DNA of 64,000 nt. It comes from Hymenolepis diminuta (Eukaryota; Platyhelminthes; Cestoda; Cyclophyllidea; Hymenolepididae). A program made the position numbers and the translations under genes. Numbering within the stretch: position 1 is the first letter of the stretch; each line of letters opens with the position of its first letter. The DNA lies in assembly GCA_900708905.1 (NCBI GenBank), contig CAADRB010000047.1, positions 1,080,965-1,144,964 of the forward strand, in the 5' to 3' direction. This document shows positions 52,701-61,589 of the stretch, in pieces. The notes under the pieces were generated by a model. The model saw only the letters and a program-made list of their open reading frames with translations. It searched no databases and was not told the DNA's origin.

Positions 52701-54376
52701 TTTTTGATGCATTGTTTTGAAAATAACAAAAGTAGCGTCACTCTTAGCACAACAACTCACAAACTAATGAATAGAATATCATGAAATTTTAACAGCTGTC
52801 TTTTGAAGGTGAGTATTAACTGAAAAAAGGTGACTGCAATAAAACTAGCGCCATCTATGCGTTAGGCCCGGGACTTTTCAGCCTATGCGTTATATCATAT
52901 TTGTTAAGGAACCCAGTACTAACCTTACTCTTAATCTTATGTCGACGTCTCTCTTCTCGCCCCTGTATCTCCCTCTCTTTTTCCATTTCAACAGCTCTTT
53001 TCGCTTCCTTGGCTTGAAATTCCAATTCCTCAAGTTCGGCTTTCTCCTTTCTCCACTTTTGAACCTTAGGTGAGGAACAAGATTAATGGTGATAAAAGTA
53101 TCTGCTTATAAAAAATAAGTAGCCAATTCTAATTCACCTTCTCAGCAAGCAGATGACACGCCAGTCTCTGTCTTTTAGCACTCGTTTTCTCTTCATTTCT
53201 TCTGCGATGCTCTTCCAAAGCGTCTTCAAGAGTAATTTGAATTCGATCTGCAAGCTCTTGTCTTGCTCTCGTCCATGAGAATACAATATCTTCCAGCTTC
53301 GTTTTCAATATATCATGATCTCGAAAGAAGTCGAGTAACCGTGCCTCAAGGTACAAATGCTGTTTACTTATAAACATGTGGTAAGTAATTTATGAAGTAT
53401 TAAACTCACGTGAGGCTTCTTGAGACCCAAGCTAGGTATACGATTTAGAAGATTAATACAATTCTGGCGGCGTTTTGGAGTATTAGAGGAGTTATAAATT
53501 TCCCAAATATACTCAACAAGCACAAAATCATCCACTTTCCATTCATAAATATTACTAAATTAGTTTAGATCATGGCACTGTACAGCATACTAATAATGTT
53601 CTTGTTCTAATATATCCGATTTGATTTTATCCAACCTGGAAAGGTATGACCTATCAAGATGGACGAACTCTGAGAGAAGATCAGCTCTAAAGGACTCATC
53701 GTGAGTATTCCATTCCCATGCTACAGATGGAATTCCACAGCAGTTATTTTCAGTAATATTGCCCTCACGGATCCATGTAAATGTATCCAGTCGGGATGCT
53801 GTAATACATATACGTAAGTAGCTATCTTTCGTACCCAATTGAAAGTCAGTGATTTCGGACTCCAACTCTCGTAACTTGGAGTACTCATTTTCGATCTTAG
53901 TATTAGCATCATAAAGAGAGGCTCGAATGTGTTCATCCGATTCAAGTGATTTATTAATTTTGGATCTATATAAAATTAATGATTTATAAACTATTTTTTT
54001 GCCTTATTTGATATAGAGGGTGAATTATATCATTTACAAAACTGTCAAAATCTTGAGACTGAAGATCAACAATCTGGGTGAGAGATAAATCAGAATCAGT
54101 CCAATTAATTGAATTAAGATCTGAATTTCTATAAACAGATGACTGCAAATCTGAATAAATATTCCTAAAAGAATCTTGTAGTTTTCGCCAAGCATCAAGC
54201 CAAATAGCAAAATGTGTTCGCTGCATCTGTGCGGTTCGTGAAGATTCCCACGATTTTGCCAAAAATAAGAGATTTTCTTCTATTTCGGCACTGCTTTTAG
54301 TGATCTTCACGATCTCATCATTTAGTGCTTTTTTATTTGCAGGCCTTAAATAACGATATTTCAACCTGGCATCCAT
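46459..54376 (-). CDS. CCDC148: Coiled-coil domain-containing protein 148 orthologue (eight exons, 628 aa)
   Basis: The exons are 54376-54003, 53965-53591, 53554-53410, 53359-53138, 53064-52924, 49761-49522, 48865-48815 and 46797-46459. They total 1887 nt, open throughout. Human CCDC148 is about 590 aa. Matching landmarks along the length are LKYR near the N-terminus, IIHPLYQIR (human VINPIQQLR), an SILSEF-like block in exon 2, a charged coiled coil over residues about 310-500, VRPMVSSNP..LADTE (human VRMMSDT), and EKPITTFTNEQ then FEAGLLNTNYARNIL near the C-terminus (human REAGLHRTLYAKEIL). The molecular role is not established in any species I know of. Intron sizes rise from 36-73 nt in the 5' half to 3162, 656 and 2017 nt in the 3' half. 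Intron 1 needs a GC donor. Upstream of the ATG an in-frame TAA supports the start, though an acceptor-like AAATAG lies 6 bases before it. Confidence 0.85.
48815..48865 (-). CDS. CCDC148: CCDC148 exon 7 (51-nt micro-exon)
   Basis: Acceptor AAATTACAG, donor GAG|GTAATG. The 17 codons encode VRPMVSSNPNRVLADTE, matching the human VRMMSDT motif. It was found by homology, being far too short for an open-frame search. Confidence 0.8.
49522..49761 (-). CDS. CCDC148: CCDC148 exon 6
   Basis: Acceptor CTTTTATAG, donor AAG|GTAATT. 80 codons of continuous coiled coil (ELRKKAEFETAERLRLEEL.. to ..HLEAIRAK). Plus-strand frames over it are shadows. Confidence 0.85.
51297..51452 (-). mobile_element. LTR U5 / tRNA-Trp / LTR U5 chimera
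   Basis: On the minus strand the order is a U5 end (51452-51418, finishing GTAGCATCCGCTACA), a 4-nt spacer TAAC, then the complement of the 3' three-quarters of tRNA-Trp (51413-51358), then a second U5 end (51366-51297). The U5 sequence is shared with the LTR at 57940-58305. A primer-binding site of 9-18 nt is normal. Here the tRNA match runs about 55 nt, through T arm, variable loop and anticodon loop. It lies in CCDC148 intron 5, about 140 bp from the mariner. Confidence 0.65.
51358..51413 (+). other. tRNA-Trp-derived sequence with encoded CCA (not a functional tRNA gene)
   Basis: Reads TAGCGTCTCACTCCAGATC, then AGAAGG, then a T-arm like that of animal tRNA-Trp, then CAGGGTCA followed by CCA at 51411-51413. 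The anticodon CCA is at 51371-51373. The acceptor 5' strand and D arm are missing, and eukaryotic tRNA genes do not encode CCA, so this derives from a mature tRNA, almost certainly as a reverse-transcription primer. Confidence 0.7.
51620..52709 (-). pseudogene. mariner transposase (DD34D type), broken
   Basis: The N-terminal part (52709-52491) starts MHQKQFRVSILHCFLTG and carries the helix-turn-helix region (KRWFADFERGRRDTDDAE). A 275-N gap removes the centre, including the first catalytic Asp. The C-terminal part has MASVVWNVRGVIFIDHL, the second catalytic Asp in FHQDNAPCHKS and the third in HPPYSPDLGPSDYWLF. After DLKK a one-base loss in an A-run shifts the frame near 51810. Downstream bases still read as mariner (GTNEEVIAETEAYFETKDK) in another frame. 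It resembles the cecropia-type mariners of insects. Confidence 0.8.
52135..52409. other. Assembly gap (275 N)
   Basis: A run of N inside the mariner. Open frames made of undetermined residues across it, on both strands, are artefacts. Confidence 0.98.
52924..53064 (-). CDS. CCDC148: CCDC148 exon 5
   Basis: Acceptor CTCACCTAAG, donor AAG|GTTAGT. 47 codons of Glu/Lys/Arg-rich coiled coil starting VQKWRKEKAELEELEF (human VRQWRAHQEEVARLE). It was not visible as a separate open frame. The following 3162-nt intron holds the mariner and the LTR/tRNA chimera. Confidence 0.82.
53138..53359 (-). CDS. CCDC148: CCDC148 exon 4
   Basis: Acceptor AGTAAACAG, donor AAG|GTGAAT. The 74 codons begin HLYLEARLLDFF and lead into the charged coiled coil (ALEEHRRRNEEKTSAKRQR). 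A 73-nt intron follows. Confidence 0.82.
53410..53554 (-). CDS. CCDC148: CCDC148 exon 3
   Basis: Too short to stand out as an open frame on its own. It lies between acceptor CTAATTTAG and donor CAC|GTGAGT. Encodes NIYEWKVDDFVLVEYIWEIY.. to ..GLKKPH, the counterpart of the human segment around HWIYQAILDQY. A 50-nt intron follows. Confidence 0.8.
53591..53965 (-). CDS. CCDC148: CCDC148 exon 2
   Basis: Acceptor TTATATAG, donor TTA|GTATGC. Encodes SKINKSLESDEHIRAS.. through ..DILEQEHY. The 36-nt intron that follows splits a tyrosine codon (TA|T). Another open frame over the same bases (53945-53721) is a shadow. Confidence 0.8.
54003..54376 (-). CDS. CCDC148: CCDC148 exon 1
   Basis: Begins MDARLKYRYLRP and ends in the conserved HPLYQIR motif, with the arginine codon split AG|A. 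The only donor that preserves the frame is GC (AG|GCAAAA at 54002-54001), giving a 37-nt GC-AG intron. Confidence 0.78.
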
Positions 54377-56300
54377 GAGTTCTATTTAAATAAATTTAAC
54401 AATATTATCCATAAATAAAACGAAGTAGCAGAGTTATCACTTCTATTTCTTTATGTTACTCAAAGAATATATGGACATATTCATAGTATTGATTAGAATA
54501 AATATATTAGAACGTCAAATAAACAGTTATCAATTTTCATAGAGAAAAATTTGCAGTTTAAAATCTCATTCTAAATTGTTCATCATGTATTTAAAAACAA
54601 CAAATGTTAAATCCCACATCACCAACCAATTCATAAGTTTGCCTTAACGGAATTAACAGTTTTGAAGGTCATAAATTGTAAATACGCTAATAAATTATTT
54701 TGTCCAATGATGAAAATTTGTTCCATTGATGAAGTGAGTGCATGTTAAGCAATTATAAAAACGCTTAATTAGGAGAATAATGGCAATGCCTTTAAGGTAA
54801 TTTATTTCGTATATTAAAGTGATGATTTTCTTTAAAATTATCAAGATATTAAGCTTTTCAGGTAAATATTAAAAGACAGATATAAAAATGACCTGTCTTT
54901 CATCTATAAAGCTGTCGCAGTTAGGACATATTTTACTTTCACACTTTTCTCAAACACTGCTAAAATAATATATTCCCGTTAAGTAGTTGAAATTTTTGTG
55001 GATAGGAGAAACCAAAAAACAGGATTTTGTAAAAATATCAATTAAAATTGGTGCATAATTGTAAAGTTATTTACACCGATTCACATGAACACAAACGAAT
55101 TTTTTACTAAGCTGGCTAGGAGGTATTCTATATATTCATGCTATATTATGAAGATAAAAAAAAATGTAAGGAGATGGCATATGTCAGTTGACACTCAGTT
55201 CAATGTTCCATGAATACAACTATTTATATTACGATTCAGTCAAAACCCACTTCCACAATAATAAATTAAATAAATTCATGCTTTTAACGAATTTAATGCA
55301 ATACTCCATTCTCAAATTTCATATCTATACCGCCAGGACAGAGAACAATTAGCTAACATCAATCTACTAGTTACTATAAGCGCTTGATTTACGAATAAAA
55401 ATTCTGATAAATTGTTAGTCAATTTACTAGATTTGGTTAAATTCAAAGTAAAAGCTAATTTGATATGTGTATAACTCCCACTCTTTCTATTTCTACATCC
55501 ATCATCCTACATATCAAAATGGAAACAAGACATTTTAAAAAGCCCTATGTATTACCATAAATACATCATCATTCCAACGGGGCCCGAACGAACAGCTGTA
55601 GCAGGTGTTATAATGAGAAAGCCAAAAGTCAAAGTATTAATTGATTTTTGAGCTCGAGTAGGATCGGATCCGATAACCATTTCGTACTCAAAATATAAAA
55701 ACACAATTTTCCCGATATTTTAATGAAATTAGAAGTCCATGAAAGAAACCGGAATTCTCTAAATTCACTTTTATGTACAAAATGCATCTTAAACCTATAT
55801 CGCTGTTATTAAATCGGCTGCACTTTCGAAAAAAAACAGTTTTCTAATCATTTGAGATCTACCGGGGCCACATCGATCGAATAGATGGAATAAGTCAAGT
55901 CACTTCTGTCGTCAGATCAGTTCGGAGGTGGCGGAAAAGCCACCTCAATTTATTAAGTAAATTGGGTTATTATACAAAGCGTCTCTTCGTTAGACGTTAG
56001 TCTTATCACGTCTTCAGAGTCTCGGCGTGATGATAGACACCTGTTTAGGTATCTATGTACAAACACACAAATGCACAGCGGGACAGCCTGTGGACACTAT
56101 AGTGGAGATCTTATCGTCGCCCAATCATTTCTAATCGCCAGGTTTAATAGACATCTGCTAAATATAGCGGGTTTAATTTTAATATGCTTGTTTTCCCTTT
56201 CAAATTCACCACCAAATTTACCTACTTCGCTCCAAAATAGCAAAAATGTTTAAACGGACTTGATTCTGTGTATTGAACAGACATAATCATTAATTACAAT
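54377..56300. other. Intergenic DNA with a hairpin cluster
   Basis: No exon could be supported between CCDC148 and the small gene to its right. Short perfect hairpins cluster at 55925-56031 in a stretch less AT-rich than its surroundings. Confidence 0.45.
55925..56031. other. Cluster of short perfect hairpins
   Basis: GAGGTGGC/GCCACCTC (55925-55932 with 55939-55946) is an 8-bp stem with a 6-nt loop. AGACGT/ACGTCT (55992-55997 with 56008-56013) and ATCACG/CGTGAT (56005-56010 with 56026-56031) overlap and cannot both form. Function is unknown. A decayed retroelement end or a structured RNA are possible. Confidence 0.4.
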
Positions 56301-56461
56301 TTACAAATCCGAGAAAATGTCACTTGTAAGAGATTGGTTAAATTCAAAATTTAGTCTGGGAGAAAAATTTTTAAGAAAAAATGTTTCATTTGTTGTTTTT
56401 CCATTAGTTGGCCAAAAGTGATCCCAGTAGAATCGTTCATAGTTGTCACATATAACAAGAG
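56301..56461 (-). CDS. Unknown small gene, exon 2
   Basis: Acceptor TTTTTGTAG. Encodes SLVICDNYERFYWDHFWP.. to ..SDIFSDL and stops at TAA 56303-56301. Confidence 0.55.
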
Positions 56462-56637
56462 CTACAAAAAAACAAACATTCATATTTAATAGAATTTCAC
56501 AACTTACAACGTTCATCCGCAAGGAAACTCATTACTTCATCTGAAAACAATATTTCTTCAAGGAGAGAAACCTCTTCGGTTGTTATTCCGTCACCATTCA
56601 TGATGTGCAATACTAGGCAACTGTCTAGCGTTGACAT
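56301..56637 (-). CDS. Small two-exon protein of unknown function (96 aa)
   Basis: Exon 1 is 56637-56508 and exon 2 is 56461-56301, joined across a 46-nt GT-AG intron (GTAAGT..TTTGTAG) with matching phase (one base, then two). The start MSTLDSCLVLHIMNG is preceded by an in-frame TAG. The predicted chain is acidic in its first half (TTEEVSLLEEILFSDEVMS), has an aromatic centre (CDNYERFYWDHFWP) and ends SDIFSDL. I recognise no family and see no signal peptide or membrane helix. The tiny 5' intron matches the neighbouring CCDC148 architecture, which supports a real gene. A GTAAAT donor overlaps the stop codon, so the transcript may instead continue into further exons and the true protein may be longer. 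Confidence 0.55.
56508..56637 (-). CDS. Unknown small gene, exon 1
   Basis: 43 codons plus one base, ending at donor CGTT|GTAAGT. A possible splice acceptor (AATCCTAG) lies about 40 nt upstream of the ATG, in the 5' UTR. Confidence 0.55.
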
Positions 56638-57939
56638 ACTCCTCGACTATCTTCCTCAAATGTCAAAATATATTAACTAGGATTTACAAATTATAAACCC
56701 GAAAGTTGAGGTTTCTCGTTACGGTGATCTGTTTTTTCTGATTCGATTATAAATCAGACAAGAGTTCTTATTTCTTTCCGTCAAGGTCCCTAAAGATTAA
56801 AATAAAATCTTTATTTGTTTAATTTCGCAATTACTTTGTGGGTTTTACTTCATTACCTATCAAAATAATTCTGTCCATTGAGTTAATCTACTGTGGTTTT
56901 TAATATTCCTCAAACAGGAAAGCCCAAAATAACAAATATTATTTCAGTTTTAAGTCATTAGTCTCCTTTATTTATTACGTATTGGTTTGGGCCGAATGGA
57001 GTTTGTTTGGGATTATGCCTGCTAACAGAGAATGAAATGAAAGACCAACGAATAGAATAATATCTGAGTGTAATGGGCAAAAAGACAACGCGAGTAAGTG
57101 TATGAATGGTCATGTCCAAATCAATATACGAAAATTTGCCTTCTTCCTACTGGGTTTGACTGACTGTAGCATCATATCAATGGTTACACATCGTTATGTT
57201 AACAGAACACTGATAGAAACGTTTTGATGTCAAATATGATTTCCGACCTTATTATTTTCTACTGAAATCAAATATTGATTAAGTCCAAGCTAAATAATTG
57301 GGGTGTATTCGAGATATCACCCATATTTCGCTACCTAAACAGTACAAATATGAGTAAAACTCAACTTTTTATTGCTTTTTATCTAACTGCCAACGTATCT
57401 ATATTATGCTTAGTTCTTGAAGCCATAAAATTTATTTTCTCATTTTGATGCATTTATGATATACGGTTTTTATACGCTATGGGTTATACTAATTTTCACC
57501 TAACTTTATAACCTTGTGATTGCGTTATTGCTATTACTTAAAAAAAAACTTTCCAGGCTCATTAAGATAAGACTTAGCTACAAATAATTTCAAAGCGTCT
57601 TCAAGCCGCTCTCATGAGGAGACCTAGTTCTACTGCCCCTCTAATTATCCAAAATTAACCAGTACTATTGGCTATCCAATCACCAATGGGGAACGGTCTT
57701 GCAACTTCCAACTACTGAATCGAAGTTAGATGACTTATTCATTACACCAAAAAACTAAGGTCACCTTAAAATGACGTTCTATAACATGTTTTTGTAATTA
57801 GTCTGCCTAGAATAGGAGTTTAATTAAGAAAAGGTATATATATATCAGAATTCAAAATGCCTGGACGTAAATAAAGGGAAAGAAAACGAAGCACGAATAT
57901 ACCAGAAGTTTCACGCCTCTCGTGTGTCGCTGATCACTT
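56638..57939. other. Intergenic DNA, no gene seen
   Basis: AT-rich, short open frames only. It should hold the promoter of the small gene at 56637, but no TATA box or initiator could be singled out. Confidence 0.5.
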
Positions 57940-58305
57940 TGTAGCGGATGCTACATAAATAAGCCTCTTTGCTACGGCTAGGTAATCCTCCTAAGCAGTC
58001 CACATAGCGTCTAGCAGAGTGTTCTATTATAAATTTGCTACCAAAATTAGCTCGGCTGCTCCCAAAGTAGTGAGAACAAGAAAGGTGTTGAGTAGAGAGG
58101 GTTTATTGATCCGTAAGCGATGAGATAGTAGGAATTTTAACCGATCAGAGCTCCTTATGAGTCGCTGTCCACCAGCTTGGTCCTTAAAAACAAACAACGC
58201 CAAGCTGCAGGGATCTTGATTGCTGATTGGCTGAGGAGGCCTCTGCACGCAAACTCCACAGCTTATTTGGATTACTCGGTAGTGTCCGTAGAACACAGCA
58301 CTCTG
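57940..58305 (-). mobile_element. LTR (minus strand) of a second retrotransposon family
   Basis: On the minus strand it ends GTAGCATCCGCTACA, the same U5 end found twice at 51297-51452, and has a polyadenylation signal (AATAAA, 58107-58102) before a CT-rich U5. ACTT flanks it on both sides (57936-57939 and 58306-58309), a candidate 4-bp target duplication. With that boundary its 5' end is CAGAGTG rather than TG. Alternatively, the left flank (minus strand AAGTGATCAGCGAC) may be a decayed primer-binding site, making this a 5' LTR. Open frames inside it are not genes. Confidence 0.6.
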
Positions 58306-59699
58306 ACTTCTCTTTCCAGAAATGAGTCCTCAAAAAAGGTAAAACGTGACTGACTGATTAATTGATACAGTCATTCTGATTGGCCTGTACTGTATTCTAA
58401 CTGTCAGTGGTATAACATTTTTAAATGATTCTTTTGAAGACGTTCACACTGAATCCGATATAAGTAATGCAGATTGAGTCATGGAAATTCAGTAACAGTA
58501 ATTTGGCATTGGAGGTCCCTTTTAATATTTATTCCTATGAAATAGTGATCGTGTCGATAGTGGGAAAGCATTCCTATCCGTTTGCGAACTTTGGCAAACA
58601 GGTGACAGCTTTGGACTTTAGTGTTTTCGCTCGGTTGCCATTTAAGTGGTGATTCGCCTTCTTTGAGATTGTATTCTATTTCTATTGCTGTTTAAGCCCT
58701 GATAGACCTGCTAAATCAAAAGACCACTCCTAGATGAGCTGCATAATTCTTTTAACTATTCTCATGTGTCATTTAATCGGAACCTAACAATTACGCATCA
58801 CTTAGCATGCTATAAAGGATACTGAACTGAACTAATATGTAAACATCGTGACTGAATCTGTGCAAGCCAGAGAAGCGTTGTGTTGGTCTTTTTCTCGATG
58901 GAAAATTTTATGAGATTGGCGATTTAATTTAAACTGACCTTTAACGAGCACACTGAGTTTTGCATGTAACATTTGAGTACGAGTCAAATGGACGGCTCTG
59001 AAGCCGAAGAAGTCTTACTTCACTAGAAAATTTTAAATTTACTTCTTTAATCTCAGACAAAATTTATTAGACTTAAAATGTTACTGAAATGGATTGATAA
59101 ACTACTGCTTAAAACTATTACCCGTTTTTGATATTATAATGCATTCCACAGAAAGGTAAAATCGCACTTTTCAGCATGGGAACGCAACCGAACTCACATA
59201 CTACTTAAATTTCCAATGATGGATAGAAGTAGAGAATAGACTGAGAGTGAAAAGGGTTTTATTTGGCTCAGGTGGCATTTCATCGCTACATGTGCTAATG
59301 TTTCATGAATTAAATTTCTACATTCATCTCCCGAAATACTTTGCAAACTCATGACTATGATGTTCAGTGCTTATTGGCCAGTTAATTAGCATGCATGGTT
59401 GATTACACCACATCAATGCAATTTTTCATCTGATTGTCAAAATACTAGCAAATTTAACCAGAGCAGAACTTACTAGTTCGATAGAGTCTAGCCGATCTCA
59501 AGAAATTTTAGTGAGGACTGGGATTGGTTGATTAGCAGAACGAAAGGAAAAGGTTAGAACTACGGATAATTTTAGTTCGGTTTGAAATATCAGGTTGTAA
59601 CTGAAGTTCTGTCTATATTTTAATTTGAATTAAAGTGAAAATTTTTCCAAAAATATACTTATTTTATGTCCAACATTGTCACCATTTTCATTACTTACA
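58306..59699. other. Intergenic DNA, no gene seen
   Basis: No supported exon, RNA gene or repeat. Confidence 0.5.
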
Positions 59700-60530
59700 T
59701 CTTCCTATCTTGCCATAAATCTTCTCATTCCTTCTTCATAGAATTTATTCAGTTTGGACTCAAAAAAGAAGCCAGCTTCATTTCCATCTCTTCTCTTGAA
59801 GTAAGCCTTTGTCCCATTTAATGATTCCGTCACCTCCCGAAAAGATGACAATTGGTTGGTGCAGGATGGAGAAAATATGGTGGGTGATGCGTGATTTCCC
59901 ACCCAAATTCTTCAACGAGATTTTTGGTTGCTCTTGAAGTGTGGGGTCTGGCATTGTTATGGTGCATACTCACTCCTTTTCGATTCATCAAAGAAGGCGT
60001 TTTCCGGCCTTCCGTCAACTGCTTTTAAACGAGTTAGCTGCTGACAGTAAACTTCAGATGTTATCGTCTGATTCTCACCCACTACTTCATACACACAAAA
60101 GAGCTTTTTCGGGTGCAGTCATGAATTGTCTCCGTTGTGGTATTGGCATTGAAGCACTGTCTTGACTTAGCCACTGTCTTTTGTGCTTATCATTANAAGG
60201 GTGCCTATTTCCCAGCCTTTGAGACTTTCCCAGTCAAGTCTTTTCATTTCTCTATTCGCGGTCATATGGCGGCTTACGTGAAAGGTTTTGTTCAGTTCTC
60301 TAATAGTGCAGGTTGGATTTTCATTAATGGCAACTTCCAATTGCTCAGAATTGGGTATTTTGAGCATCCCACTCTCGGTTCGTCTTTCAGGCTGAAGGCA
60401 TCCCTTTTGAAACCACCAGCAGAAAACCACCTTCTTCAGGTCTTTACATCAACATCATTTTCACAAGTGTCTTTGAGTGTGTTTGCTCAAAGAGAGCTTG
60501 TCGTATTTCCCTGATGAAATTGAAACAGTA
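59700..60530 (-). mobile_element. Decayed mariner transposon
   Basis: Fragments of one mariner transposase occur in order on the minus strand in different frames. They are a helix-turn-helix segment (NENPTCTIRELNKTFHVSRH, near 60335-60275), an INSEVY-like segment (TITSEVYCQQLTRLKA, near 60070-60020), the HNNARPHTS block with WEITHHPPYF, and a C-terminal FFESKLNKFYEEGMRRFMARW. Terminal repeats were not found, so both ends are approximate. One undetermined base lies at 60196. Confidence 0.75.
59705..60430 (-). pseudogene. mariner transposase remnant, catalytic residues lost
   Basis: Several frameshifts and stops separate the recognisable blocks. The second catalytic Asp (normally HDN) reads Asn in HHNNARPH, and the third (normally SDYHLF) reads Asn in APTNCHLF, so it could not be active even if the frame were whole. 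It is a different lineage from the intron-5 mariner. Confidence 0.7.
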
Positions 60531-61081
60531 AAATATGCTTGATATGCTCTTCATTTGGAGTGGACGTTGGGGCTAGAAAGAAGAAATAATATTTTATTAA
60601 TTACCACAGATAAGCATACAACATTAAGAAGCTAAATTGAAGTAATCTTGCCCTAAACACATATCTCAAACATTGGGCAGAACTTCGGTTACAACCTGAT
60701 ATATGGAGAGATTCTATCCACCTCGGGACTATTTTGAATCGTGCTTTTGATGAAAATGTCTTGATTTTCTCTGAATGTTTGGTGGAAAGTCTTCCGATCT
60801 TCCTTATTGCTTTGCATTGCCTTTCACCAAAGAACATGGTGAAGAATGAATAACCTAGGCTGGTCGGCATAAATAATGTTTTTGAACTTCATGATTTTTT
60901 TGAAATTTCAAAGGTTCATTTCAGAAGTCTTCTATTTTTTAGATTCTTCGAGAAATTTGTCAAATTGGCGTCTGTTGTTGAATCTTTAGAATGCTCGAAG
61001 CAAGTGATATATCACGTTAGAGGTGTTAGAGTTAGATAACAACCAACGGTTTGCAGCTAACACATTACGACAACAATAACA
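60531..61081. other. Spacer or decayed element interior
   Basis: This lies just inside the minus-strand LTR at 61092 and could be its internal region, but no gag or pol motif is readable. A minus-strand 89-codon frame (60870-60601) has no recognisable similarity. Confidence 0.4.
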
Positions 61082-61589
61082 GTCACCAATTCGTAGCTGT
61101 TTGAGTAAGAGCTAACAACAGTTGTGAAGCAGAACACCAAGAGTTGAGTTGACCAAAGATGTATTCAAGGAAGCCACAATGAGTAACAGAGAGAGGGAGT
61201 GAGAGAGGGGATCGCGCTGAGGAAGAGAGGAGATGAACAGGACGTGTAGGAGTCCGCACTGACCAGTGTTTGTTGTCTGGAAAAACAAGGGTAGCTTTAT
61301 GTAAGTCACTTGGGTAAGGCCACGCCAGAGCATGAGCGGTGATGTGCTTTTTATGTGAAGCGAGGAGGTTATAGAAAGAGGGGAAATCGATGGAGGCGTT
61401 TAGACATGTCAAACAGGGGTTATGCGTCATAGGGACATATATGAGGTCACTTGAACTTCGTGGGCGTATTGTCGTGGAGACTGCGAATAAAAGGGAATTC
61501 TGGAAATGCATAGAGAGTTATCCTTCAGAGGATATTGTCAATGAATGCATAAATTTGGACATCAAGTGTAACACGGGCATGATTTAACA
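61082..61589 (-). mobile_element. LTR plus primer-binding site, minus strand
   Basis: Read on the minus strand, the R-U5 end has TTTGGTCAACTCAACTCTTGG.. (landmark at about 61126-61156), which aligns with the 14900 LTR (CCTGGTCAACGCAATCCTTGG), and both continue TGTTCT. It ends CAGCTACGA and is followed by TTGGTGAC (61089-61082), a one-base variant of the tRNA-Trp primer-binding site. U3 probably starts near TGTTAAATCATG (61589), giving about 498 bp. The 142-codon frame at 61511-61083 lies wholly inside this LTR and is not a gene. Confidence 0.6.

Larger units (their letters stand above)
51593..52883 (-). mobile_element. mariner transposon in CCDC148 intron 5
   Basis: Perfect 23-bp terminal inverted repeats lie at 51593-51615 and 52861-52883 (outer bases GGCTGAAAAGTCCCGGG). 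The right flank is TA and the left flank TG, so the TA target duplication has one point mutation. The length of 1291 bp (gap as given) is normal for mariner. The transposase reads on the minus strand, in the same direction as the host gene. Perfect repeats and few lesions suggest a fairly recent insertion. Confidence 0.9.

Noticed and set aside
52022..52720. Long frames containing undetermined residues, both strands
   Set aside because: They exist only because the N run has no stops. The true product is the minus-strand transposase.
53721..53945. Open frame shifted from CCDC148 exon 2
   Set aside because: The alternative 26-nt GT-AG intron leading into it would lose the conserved CCDC148 sequence and then stop. 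It is a shadow frame.
55990..56031. Hammerhead ribozyme-like signature on the minus strand (CTGAAGA followed by CGAAG)
   Set aside because: The CUGANGA part fits but the invariant GAAA reads GAAG, and I could not form stems I and III around a cleavage site.
54376..56637. Joining the 96-aa gene to CCDC148 as upstream exons
   Set aside because: The GTAAAT donor at the end of exon 2 gives phase 2, which does not match the acceptor-like site before the CCDC148 ATG (phase 1 needed), and an in-frame stop precedes that ATG.
61083..61511. Minus-strand 142-codon frame
   Set aside because: It sits entirely within an LTR (U3-R-U5), and the family's LTRs at other loci do not keep this frame.
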